Source of the DNA: Prosthecobacter algae
Lineage (GTDB): Bacteria > Verrucomicrobiota > Verrucomicrobiia > Verrucomicrobiales > Verrucomicrobiaceae
Assembly (NCBI RefSeq): GCF_039542385.1
Contig: NZ_BAABIA010000007.1
Span: 186,001 to 250,000 of the forward strand
DNA length: 64,000 nt
Reading direction: 5' to 3'
This document shows positions 8,882-16,188 of the stretch, in pieces. The position numbers and the translations under genes were made by a program. Position 1 is the stretch's first letter. The number at the start of each line of letters is the position of its first letter. The notes under the pieces are model-generated. The model saw nothing but the letters and a program-made list of their open reading frames with translations, searched no databases and had not been told where the DNA came from.

Positions 8882-10036
8882 TCAGATTTCCAGCAGGGTA
8901 AAGATGGCGGCAAAGGCGGAGTCCAGCACGATGATGGCGGTGATGGAGATGACGACGGCGCGGGTGGTGGCCTGGCCCACCGCTGCCGAAGAATTGCCCG
9001 CATTCATGCCCTGCATGCAGCCACTGATGGCAATAGCAGCAGCGAAAAAGAAGCTTTTCAAGACCCCCAGGGAAGCCGTGGTGAGATTGATGGCCAGGAG
9101 GGTTTCATTCCAATAGAGCACCGGGGGGATGCCCACCACCGCGCCCACCAGCATGCCACCCAGGATGCCGATGATGTTCGCATATACCGTCAGCACTGGC
9201 ATCATTAACAAAAGGGCCAGCAGGCGAGGCAGCACCAGGAAGTCAAAGGGGTTCAGACCAAAAGTGCGCAGGGCATCGATCTCCTCATTGGCCTTCATGC
9301 TGCCGAGATGGGCCGCAAAGGCCGCGCCGGTACGCCCGCTCATGATGATGCCCGTCATCACCACCCCCATCTCACGAACCATGGCGATGCCCACCAGATC
9401 TGCGACGAAGATGTTCGCGCCGAAATTAGTGAGCTGCACATTGCCCACGAAAGCGAGGATGAGGCCGATCAGAAAGCTGATGAGAGAAACAATCGGGAGG
9501 GCCTCAATGCCACATTCCTGCACCGTCATCCAAAGATCGCTGCGGCGGAAGCGGGCCTTGCCTGTCAAAAGACGCCCGATAGACAGAATGGACTCACCGA
9601 CAAACTCGGCCATGCCACGGATCCCGGCCCAGACTCCCAGCGTGACCTTGCCCAGGGCTTTGAGCTCTGAAGGCGGTGCACTGCGAGTTTTGGCCTCACT
9701 CCGCTCGGGCACGGCCAGCGCGAGCTCCATCAGGCCCCGGAGGTTTTCTGGCAGGCCTTCAAGTGAAGGTTTTTTGGGCTCTTCTCCTTGGGTTTCCCCG
9801 GCGGTGTCTGCTATGCCCAATTCGCGATATTGTGCGAGAAGAAAAGCAGGCAAGGTGGAATCAAACTCTCCCAGGCCACTGGTTTCAAAACGGTCCGGCC
9901 AATGCGCGGGGGCGGTTCCCTCCACCTTGACTTCAGGGCTGTCCCGGTTCCAAGAACCCGCCAGGACCAAGGTCACAGCCGCACCCTCCTGTGTCCAGGA
10001 AGCAGCGGGGGGAGTGACATCGGCACGTTGGCTCAC
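8882..10036 (-). CDS. MlaE family ABC transporter permease with N-terminal extension
   Basis: A 384-residue inner-membrane permease. Residues from about 135 onward match MlaE permeases, with several hydrophobic helices and the conserved GRTGAAFAAHLGSMKANEEIDALRT-type block (the EQxDAL-like motif). The first roughly 120 residues are soluble; a STAS-like domain is common at this position in non-proteobacterial MlaE proteins, but here it is weakly conserved and I only infer it. The start codon is GTG (10034-10036). It is first in the operon and divergent from plsX, with 205 bases between that must hold both promoters. Confidence 0.9.
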   Translation of the reverse strand: MSQRADVTPPAASWTQEGAAVTLVLAGSWNRDSPEVKVEGTAPAHWPDRFETSGLGEFDSTLPAFLLAQYRELGIADTAGETQGEEPKKPSLEGLPENLRGLMELALAVPERSEAKTRSAPPSELKALGKVTLGVWAGIRGMAEFVGESILSIGRLLTGKARFRRSDLWMTVQECGIEALPIVSLISFLIGLILAFVGNVQLTNFGANIFVADLVGIAMVREMGVVMTGIIMSGRTGAAFAAHLGSMKANEEIDALRTFGLNPFDFLVLPRLLALLLMMPVLTVYANIIGILGGMLVGAVVGIPPVLYWNETLLAINLTTASLGVLKSFFFAAAIAISGCMQGMNAGNSSAAVGQATTRAVVISITAIIVLDSAFAAIFTLLEI

Positions 10037-10241
10037 TGTGGCACCATCCGCCAGATCAGGGGCAGAAACAAGAAAAAGTTTAGGAGAAGCGCAATGCAGA
10101 CTCGGCTGGCTTTCCCTCCCCTGCCCTCTTGCCTTTTTAACCGCCGTCCCTCATCCTGGAATGAATCCGCATTTGCAAACTGACCGGGCCACGCTTTACA
10201 CTCTGCTCTTTCCTAATTTTGAACACACTAGCTCCTGAGGC

Positions 10242-11264
10242 ATGAAAATCGCGTTGGATGTCATGGGTGGCGACCACGCCCCGCAGAATCCCATGGGCGG
10301 CGTGAAGCTGGCCCTGGAAACCCTGCCGCAACTCGAGAAAATCTTTCTCGTGGGCGTGCCGGAACTCATTGAGCGAGAAATGCAGGCCCAGGGCATCCCT
10401 GCCAGTTCCAAGCTGGAAATCGTCCCTGCCAGCCAGGTGGTGGACATGAGCGACAGCGGGCTGGATGCCGTGCGCAAAAAGAAGGACAGCTCCATCGCCC
10501 GGGCGGTGGACCTAGTAAAAGACAAAACGGCCGATGCCGTCGTCAGCGCCGGCCACACGGGTGCTGCCGTAACCGCTAGCCTCATCAAGCTGCGCACCCT
10601 GCCCCACATTGAGCGCCCCGCCATCGCTTCCGTCATGCCTTCGCAGACGACCACCTGGCTGCTGATCGATGCCGGGGCAAACCCTGACAGCCTGCCCGAG
10701 CATCTCGTCCAAAACGCCCTCATGGGCAGCGCCTATGCCAAGCACGTGATGGGCCGGGACAATCCGCGCGTGGGCCTCATGTCCAACGGCACCGAGGAAG
10801 AAAAGGGCAACGCTCTCTGCAAAGAAACCGCCAAACTCCTGCGCACCACCCCGGGCATCAACTTCATCGGCAACGTGGAAGGGCATGACCTGTGGGAAAC
10901 ACCGCCGGATGTGGTGGTTTGTGACGGCTTCACCGGCAACATCATTCTCAAAACATCCGAGGCCCTGGCCCATGCCCTCTTTGGCATGATCAAGACCGAG
11001 ATTGTCAGTTCCACCCGCACCAAAATCGGCGGTCTTCTGGCCAAGCCTGCCTTCAAGCGCATTCATAAGAAAACCAGTGCGGATGAAGCCGGCGGCATGC
11101 CCCTCCTCGGTCTCAATGGCATCACCATCATCGCCCACGGCGGAGCCAGCGCCTATGCCATGAAAAATGCCATCCGCATGGCCTGCGACACCATTTCCCA
11201 CCAGGTGAACCCTCACATCGAGGCCGCCATTTCCAAACATCTTCTCATCCATGCCCACGCCTAG
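10242..11264 (+). CDS. plsX: Phosphate acyltransferase PlsX
   Basis: A 340-residue peripheral membrane enzyme that makes acyl-phosphate from acyl-ACP for phosphatidic acid synthesis. It opens with the hallmark MKIALDVMGGDHAP. The SAGHTGA segment near residue 103 and the NGTEEEKGN block follow, as in the family. Length is standard. The 3' end overlaps fabH by 14 bases, so the two are co-transcribed and probably translationally coupled, linking fatty acid initiation to phospholipid synthesis. Confidence 0.97.
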   Translation: MKIALDVMGGDHAPQNPMGGVKLALETLPQLEKIFLVGVPELIEREMQAQGIPASSKLEIVPASQVVDMSDSGLDAVRKKKDSSIARAVDLVKDKTADAVVSAGHTGAAVTASLIKLRTLPHIERPAIASVMPSQTTTWLLIDAGANPDSLPEHLVQNALMGSAYAKHVMGRDNPRVGLMSNGTEEEKGNALCKETAKLLRTTPGINFIGNVEGHDLWETPPDVVVCDGFTGNIILKTSEALAHALFGMIKTEIVSSTRTKIGGLLAKPAFKRIHKKTSADEAGGMPLLGLNGITIIAHGGASAYAMKNAIRMACDTISHQVNPHIEAAISKHLLIHAHA

Positions 11265-12267
11265 TTCGCAGCCCTTCTGCGCCTCCAGCATCATCGGAAC
11301 CGGCAGCTACATGCCGGAAAAAGTCCTGACCAATGACGACTTGTCCAAGTTTGTGGACACCTCCGATGAGTGGATCACCAGCCGCACGGGCATCCGCGCA
11401 CGCCGCATCGCTGCGGACGACCAGGCCACCAGCGACCTCGCCAGCGAAGCGGCCCGACGCGCGATGGCCGCAGCGAATGTGAAACCTGAGGACATCAACC
11501 TCATCGTCGTGGCCACCGTCACGCCGGACATGTTCTTCCCCTCCACCGCTTGTTTCGTGCAGAAAAAGATCGGTGCTAGCAATGCCGTCTGCTTTGACAT
11601 CAGTGCCGCCTGCTCAGGCTTCCTGTACGCCCTTCAGGTCGCGCGTCATTTCATCAACACGGGGAACCGCACCACCGCACTGGTGATCGGAGCGGAAAAA
11701 CTCAGCAGCCTCATCAACTGGCAGGACCGCAACACCTGCGTGCTCTTTGGCGATGGTGCCGGGGCCGTGGTCATCCGCAGGGCCGAGGAAGGCGAAGACG
11801 CCCCAGGGCGCGTGCTTTCCACCGTCATGGGCAGCGATGGCAACCTGACGGACCTTCTCAAAGTCCCAGGGGGTGCCAGCGCCTGCCCCATCACGCCTGA
11901 AAACGTGGCCAGCCGCCCGAACACCATTCACATGGAAGGCCGGGAAACCTTCAAGCATGCCGTCACCCGCATGTGCCAGGCCAGCGAGCAGGCCCTGGAA
12001 ATCGCTGGTTTGAAAAAGGAAGACATCGCCATGGTGATCCCCCACCAGGCAAATGCCCGCATCATCACCGCCATCGCCGACCGCCTGGGCGTGCCGCCTG
12101 AAAAGACCTTCATCAACCTGGACCAGTATGGCAACACCAGCGCCGCCACCATTCCCGTGGCCCTCGATGAAGCCCATCGTCAAGGCAAGATCAAACGTGG
12201 CGACATCATCCTCCTCGTCGCTTTTGGCGGTGGTTTCACCTGGGCCAGTTCGGTGATCCGCTGGTAA
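11251..12267 (+). CDS. fabH: Beta-ketoacyl-ACP synthase III
   Basis: A 338-residue cytoplasmic enzyme that starts fatty acid synthesis by condensing acetyl-CoA with malonyl-ACP. The Cys-His-Asn triad is visible: cysteine in ISAACSGF near residue 116, histidine in VIPHQAN near 263 and asparagine in QYGNTSAA near 293. The ATG lies inside the plsX 3' end. The gene is followed 30 bases later by a strong terminator, so plsX-fabH form a closed unit. Confidence 0.97.
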   Translation: MPTPSSQPFCASSIIGTGSYMPEKVLTNDDLSKFVDTSDEWITSRTGIRARRIAADDQATSDLASEAARRAMAAANVKPEDINLIVVATVTPDMFFPSTACFVQKKIGASNAVCFDISAACSGFLYALQVARHFINTGNRTTALVIGAEKLSSLINWQDRNTCVLFGDGAGAVVIRRAEEGEDAPGRVLSTVMGSDGNLTDLLKVPGGASACPITPENVASRPNTIHMEGRETFKHAVTRMCQASEQALEIAGLKKEDIAMVIPHQANARIITAIADRLGVPPEKTFINLDQYGNTSAATIPVALDEAHRQGKIKRGDIILLVAFGGGFTWASSVIRW

Positions 12268-12297
12268 CTCGGGTAACCAAAGCCATTTTGACCGTCC

Positions 12298-12341
12298 ATA
12301 AACGCCAAACGCTGGGTCACAGCGCTTGGCGTTTATTTTTA
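12298..12341 (+). terminator. Rho-independent terminator after fabH
   Basis: A 17-base-pair stem with one mismatch (arms 12298-12314 and 12320-12336) is followed by a run of Ts. It ends the plsX-fabH unit and separates it from the sulfatase remnant. Confidence 0.92.
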
Positions 12342-12451
12342 CGGGACTGATCTGCCGTTTCGAAGTCACCGATTTTGATAACAGGCGACCGAAAAGGTCT
12401 GGGCGTCTTTTGCGTTTTCATCGTAGCCAGTAGAACCCGACCAACGGGGCC

Positions 12452-12727
12452 ATGAAGAAATTCGAAGCCCCCCGAGCAAAACCGTTCTTTCTTGGCACAG
12501 GTTACTATCGGCCTCACATTCCGCTCTTTGCTCCACAGCAGAAAAAGCTGGAAGCCAGCCCTCATGCCGAAAACACCTGGATCATGCTGTTCAGCGATCA
12601 TGTCTGGCAGTTGGGTGAAAAGGCAATAGGAGTCCAGGCAGATCCGAAATACCTGACCAAAATGGGCGAACTGCGGAGAAGACTGGATGAAGAAATGGAG
12701 AAAATCCGTACCACTGATGCACCATGA
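12452..12727 (+). pseudogene. Sulfatase-derived remnant ORF (three segments joined in one frame)
   Basis: A 91-codon open frame whose product looks like pieces of a sulfatase stitched together. KPFFLGTGYYRPHIPLFAP (about residues 11-29) matches the internal PFFLxxGFxRPHxPxxAP block of iduronate-sulfatase-like enzymes. ENTWIMLFSDHVWQLGEK (about 40-57) matches the ENTxIVxxSDHGxxLGE block. The last 30 residues resemble a sulfatase C-terminal helix. The N-terminal half with the C-x-P/A-x-R maturation motif and the long stretches between blocks are missing, so no sulfatase activity is possible. Its TGA overlaps the ATG of the next sulfatase gene (ATGA at 12724). It may be simple decay or a retained short protein. 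Confidence 0.65.
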
Positions 12728-14202
12728 CCAAGTTCCTGTTTTTGCTTTTAGGATTTCTGCTGCTTCCGCCTGCCCAAGCGGCAACGCCCGCTCGCAAGCC
12801 TAACATTTTTTGGCTCATTGGAGAAAACCTTTCCCACGATCTGGGCTGCTACGGTGCCAAGGATGTCCACACGCCCAATCTCGACCGTTTGGCGGCTGAA
12901 GGCGTGCGCTACACCCGTGTCTTTTCCACCAACCCAGCATGCGCTCCCAGCCGCTCCGCCTTCTTTGTGGGCATGTATCAGACCTCGACAGACACCCACC
13001 CCATGCGTGCGCACCGCACGGATGGTTTTAAGCTGCCAGAAGGTGTGCGCCCAGTGACGCATCGCCTGCAGGATGGTGGGTATTTCACGGCCAACATCAA
13101 GACCGTGGGTAACGAGAGTGTGGGCACTGGCAAACTGGATCTCAACTACGTCAACGAAGGCCCTATCTACCATGAAAACTCCAGCGAATGGGAAACGCTG
13201 AAAACCCGCCAGCCCTTCTTCGCTGTCGTGAATGCGGAGGAGAGCGAGTATGACATTTACGATCGCAAGAGCGCCGAAAAAGACAGGGTCGAGTGGGTGG
13301 GTGAACGTATCCATGTCCAGCATGCCAAGGCGGAGAGCGTCACACTGCCGCCGTACTACCCGGAGCACCCGGTGGTGCGGCAAGAGTGGGCACGATATTT
13401 AAATTCCGTTTCCGGCATGGATCTTCGCTTCGGCAAAGCGCTGGCCCAGTTGCGTGCCGATGGCCTCGAAGACGACACGATCATCATCTTCTTCGGCGAC
13501 AATGGCCGCCTGGAACCACGCGGCATCCATTGGTGTTATGACAATGGTTTGCGCGTACCCATGATCATCAAATGGCCCAAGAACTTCCCTGCCCCGGCTC
13601 AGATCAAACCAGGAACCATAGATGACCGCATTCTCAGTTTGATTGATGTGACGGCCACCACCCTTGCCTTGGCCGGTCAGCCGAAACCACTTCTGATGCA
13701 GGGGCGTGTTTTCCTGGGAGAGCAGACCGAGGCTCCACGCACATTCGCCTTTGCCGCCCGCGACCGCATCGACGAGACCCCGCAGCGCATCCGCTCTGTG
13801 CATGACGAACGCTATCACTACATACGCACCCTTTCGACTGGCCCTACCTTTTCCTCCCTCAACCGATACAAGGAAAAGTGTTTTGCCATCATGCCTGTCA
13901 TGCGTGGCCTCCATGCGCAGGGGAAACTCACCGGACCGGCACTGGAACTCATGCAACGCACCGGTCCCTGTGAAGAACTCTATGACACCCAGACCGACCC
14001 GCATGAGGTGAAGAATCTTTTGACCTCTCAAGAGCCCGAACACCGCGAAGCACTCATCCGTCTTCGCGCCGCACTCGACACCTGGATGACGGAAACTGGA
14101 GATCGAGGAGCCATCCCTGAACCCGCTGAGGTCACCGCCCCCTTTGCACAGGAGATGCATCAATGGTTCGGCACGCCATCCTGGGCACTGCCAAGTAAAT
14201 AG
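12724..14202 (+). CDS. Secreted sulfatase
   Basis: A 492-residue exported type I sulfatase, expected to remove sulfate esters or N-sulfate from polysaccharide fragments in the periplasm. The signal peptide ends near PAQA (residue 19). The formylglycine site is CAPSR at residues 73-77, followed by the usual SxxFxxG-type segment. The usual N-terminal metal-binding Asp-Asp pair is replaced by Glu-Asn in LIGENLSHDLGCYG (about 31-44), a variation also seen in heparan-N-sulfatase-like groups; FFGDNG near residue 257 supplies the other metal ligands. The C-terminal ELYDTQTDPHE block is typical. The start overlaps the remnant ORF upstream. The substrate is unknown. Confidence 0.9.
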   Translation: MTKFLFLLLGFLLLPPAQAATPARKPNIFWLIGENLSHDLGCYGAKDVHTPNLDRLAAEGVRYTRVFSTNPACAPSRSAFFVGMYQTSTDTHPMRAHRTDGFKLPEGVRPVTHRLQDGGYFTANIKTVGNESVGTGKLDLNYVNEGPIYHENSSEWETLKTRQPFFAVVNAEESEYDIYDRKSAEKDRVEWVGERIHVQHAKAESVTLPPYYPEHPVVRQEWARYLNSVSGMDLRFGKALAQLRADGLEDDTIIIFFGDNGRLEPRGIHWCYDNGLRVPMIIKWPKNFPAPAQIKPGTIDDRILSLIDVTATTLALAGQPKPLLMQGRVFLGEQTEAPRTFAFAARDRIDETPQRIRSVHDERYHYIRTLSTGPTFSSLNRYKEKCFAIMPVMRGLHAQGKLTGPALELMQRTGPCEELYDTQTDPHEVKNLLTSQEPEHREALIRLRAALDTWMTETGDRGAIPEPAEVTAPFAQEMHQWFGTPSWALPSK

Positions 14203-14211
14203 ACATTAAAA

Positions 14212-14250
14212 AAGCGCCAACCGCTGCTTTCAGCGGATTGGCGCTTCTTT
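14212..14250. terminator. Bidirectional terminator between the sulfatase gene and ssrA
   Basis: A long stem with one bulged base (arms 14212-14226 and 14231-14246). On the minus strand it is followed by six Ts and lies just past the tmRNA 3' end at 14255. On the plus strand it is followed by CTTCTTT and closes the sulfatase gene. Confidence 0.85.
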
Positions 14251-14254
14251 AAAA

Positions 14255-14607
14255 TGGTGGAGGCGAGGGGAATCGAACCCCTGTCCGAATAACCGTAAGT
14301 TGGAGCTTCTACATGTTTATCCGGTTATTTAATCTCGATGAGAGGTCTTCAACTGGCAGAATACCTTTCACCCAGCGTCCTGTTAAATCTCGCTTTCGAC
14401 CCGGTCGCCCGATCAGCCAGCCAGCCTGGTAGTGTCATCGTCGAGGCTACCAGACATTGCCTCGAAGATGTTGCGGTGCTTAGGCCGCAAGAGCGAGCTC
14501 AGAAGAGTTTGCTTTTATTTGTTTGATCCGAAGATTAACGAGGCCAACGAATCATCCTCGACATGCCACCCCGACCGCAGACTACCCGTCGAAACCAGGA
14601 CGCCCCC
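14255..14607 (-). ncRNA. ssrA: Transfer-messenger RNA (tmRNA)
   Basis: A 353-nt tmRNA that rescues stalled ribosomes and tags the nascent chains for proteolysis. The 5' end GGGGGCG (14607-14601) pairs with the 3' CGCCTCC before the encoded ACCA. This forms a 7-bp acceptor stem with the G-U wobble at the third pair that alanyl-tRNA synthetase recognises. The T arm GGTTCGATTCC lies next to the 3' end, and the 5' D-loop-like TTTCGACGGG is intact. The tag reading frame (14512-14480) encodes ANSSELALAA and then TAA, ending in the ClpXP/ClpAP degron ALAA. This is a one-piece tmRNA. Confidence 0.97.
14480..14512 (-). other. tmRNA proteolysis-tag reading frame (ANSSELALAA-stop)
   Basis: Within ssrA, the resume codon GCA (14512-14510) starts ten codons reading ANSSELALAA before TAA at 14482-14480. 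The spacing from the 5' end and the LAA ending match known tags. The serine pair at positions 3-4 replaces the DE or NE residues of many proteobacterial tags. Confidence 0.9.
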
Positions 14608-14624
14608 AAGTCAGTGTTGACGTG

Positions 14625-14656
14625 ATTAGAGTCGCAGTACTTGGCCGATCAGTCAA
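14625..14656 (-). promoter_or_regulatory. Possible ssrA promoter
   Basis: Upstream of the tmRNA on the minus strand there is a TTGACT hexamer (14656-14651) and a TCTAAT hexamer (14630-14625), 17 bases before the mature 5' end. The 20-base spacer is longer than the 17 expected for a sigma-70 promoter, so this is only a candidate. Confidence 0.25.
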
Positions 14657-14721
14657 GTTTTCTTTGAGGCACGGGAGGTGGCCAGATGGGGAGGTGCCGG
14701 GCCCTCTCTATGGAGGCAAGA

Positions 14722-16188
14722 TTACTTCTGGTCTGCAAGCAGCGCGCTGAGAAGCTCGTCCAAAGACATGCTGACGATGGCGGTGACTTTGTCACTCATC
14801 GCATACGGAAGGATGAGTTGGCGGCCATGCAACATGGAGCCGCAGCTGTACACCACATTGGGCACGTAGCCTTCGCGCTCCAGGCCCTCGGGACAAAGGA
14901 GAGGCTGGCGCAGACGGCCGATGACGCGGGTGGGATCTTCCAGGTCCAGAAGCACGACGCCGATGCAGTATTTGCGCATGGGACCCACACCGTGGGTGAT
15001 CACCAGCCAGCCGGCTTCGGTTTCGATCGGCGAGCCGCAATTGCCAATTTTCACGGATTCCCACATTTCCGCAGGGCGCAGCAGGATCTGGGGGTCACTC
15101 CAGTAATGAGGGTTGTCTGAAAACATGATGAAGAGATTTTCATCGTCCTGGCGTGACAACATGGCATACCGCCCCCCGATTCGCCGGGGGAAAAGGGCCA
15201 TGCCCTTATTCTGCACTGCACTGCCATTGAGGGTGAGCACACGGAAGTGCAGAAAGTTCTCCGTCTCAATGAGCTGTGGCAGGATGGCCCGACCGTTGTA
15301 AGCCGTGTAAGTGGCGAAATACATCACCGAACCATCGTCATCAATGAAACGCACAAAACGCGCATCCTCGATGCCATTGCTCTCATTGAGCGACACAGGA
15401 AAGATGATGCGCTCACTCATGGCGAGCGTGGGGGAAAACAGGAGTTCGTAGTTGGAATCCGCCAGCCACTGGATGCAGTCCAAGGTACGGCTGAGATCCT
15501 GTGTGGCGGGCCTCGTTTCGTGGCGGATACTGCTTACGCTTTTATTGAGGTCGCTACGTGAAAAATTGTCCGCCAGGGGAGCCAGCACCGCCGTGGTATG
15601 GTCGTTCTCAAACCCCATTTCATGCAGCTTGATGATGAACCTTTTTTTGCGGTAACTGGGGTTCGGAACAATGCCTGGCACCGTGACATAACGGGAGACC
15701 GGATCGAGGGAGATTGTCCCGTCTGAAGCACAAACGCCCGAACGAAATTCGATGGAGGAGATGTGGCCCTCGCCGGTGGCCCGCAGGCTCATGATGAACC
15801 GCAGAGAACCCTCAGGCAGTTCACTTTGATCTGGATGCGGGACCATCGAAGGATTGAACAGGGCGGCAGATTCCAGGGCATATTCCCCGGAGAAAAGCGC
15901 GCCGATGAGCAACTGCCTGGCGGCAGACAAGGGACGCTGCGTGAAGATGTGATGCTTCACTTTTTCGTAGTGCGCCTGAAAGGGAGCCTCAAGCTCCAAA
16001 TGCCGTGAATCGAACTCACGTCTGACAGACTCCAGCTCGAGCAAAACCTCTTCCTCCGTCAAAGCCAGCGCCCGGCCAATGATGGTGGTGATGCGATGAA
16101 CCTCCGATGGGATGAAGGGACGGATGATGACACGGGCGCTTTCAGGAAGCAGTGTCACCTCATGGCGGCAGAGGTGGACTGATTTCAT
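14722..16188 (-). CDS. Glycoside hydrolase family 130 protein (mannoside phosphorylase-like)
   Basis: A 488-residue protein resembling GH130 inverting phosphorylases and hydrolases acting on beta-mannosides. The recognisable parts are the ALFNPSMVPHPDQ and SSIEFRSGVC blocks (about residues 130-190), repeated beta-propeller-like strands such as YFATYTAYNGR, and the GWLVITHGVGPMRKY segment near 420. No signal peptide is seen, so it is cytoplasmic, which fits a phosphorylase. The ATG at 16188 overlaps the upstream glycosyltransferase stop in ATGA; the longer frame to 16317 lies inside that gene and is not used. Sugar and linkage specificity cannot be read from sequence. Confidence 0.8.
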   Translation of the reverse strand: MKSVHLCRHEVTLLPESARVIIRPFIPSEVHRITTIIGRALALTEEEVLLELESVRREFDSRHLELEAPFQAHYEKVKHHIFTQRPLSAARQLLIGALFSGEYALESAALFNPSMVPHPDQSELPEGSLRFIMSLRATGEGHISSIEFRSGVCASDGTISLDPVSRYVTVPGIVPNPSYRKKRFIIKLHEMGFENDHTTAVLAPLADNFSRSDLNKSVSSIRHETRPATQDLSRTLDCIQWLADSNYELLFSPTLAMSERIIFPVSLNESNGIEDARFVRFIDDDGSVMYFATYTAYNGRAILPQLIETENFLHFRVLTLNGSAVQNKGMALFPRRIGGRYAMLSRQDDENLFIMFSDNPHYWSDPQILLRPAEMWESVKIGNCGSPIETEAGWLVITHGVGPMRKYCIGVVLLDLEDPTRVIGRLRQPLLCPEGLEREGYVPNVVYSCGSMLHGRQLILPYAMSDKVTAIVSMSLDELLSALLADQK

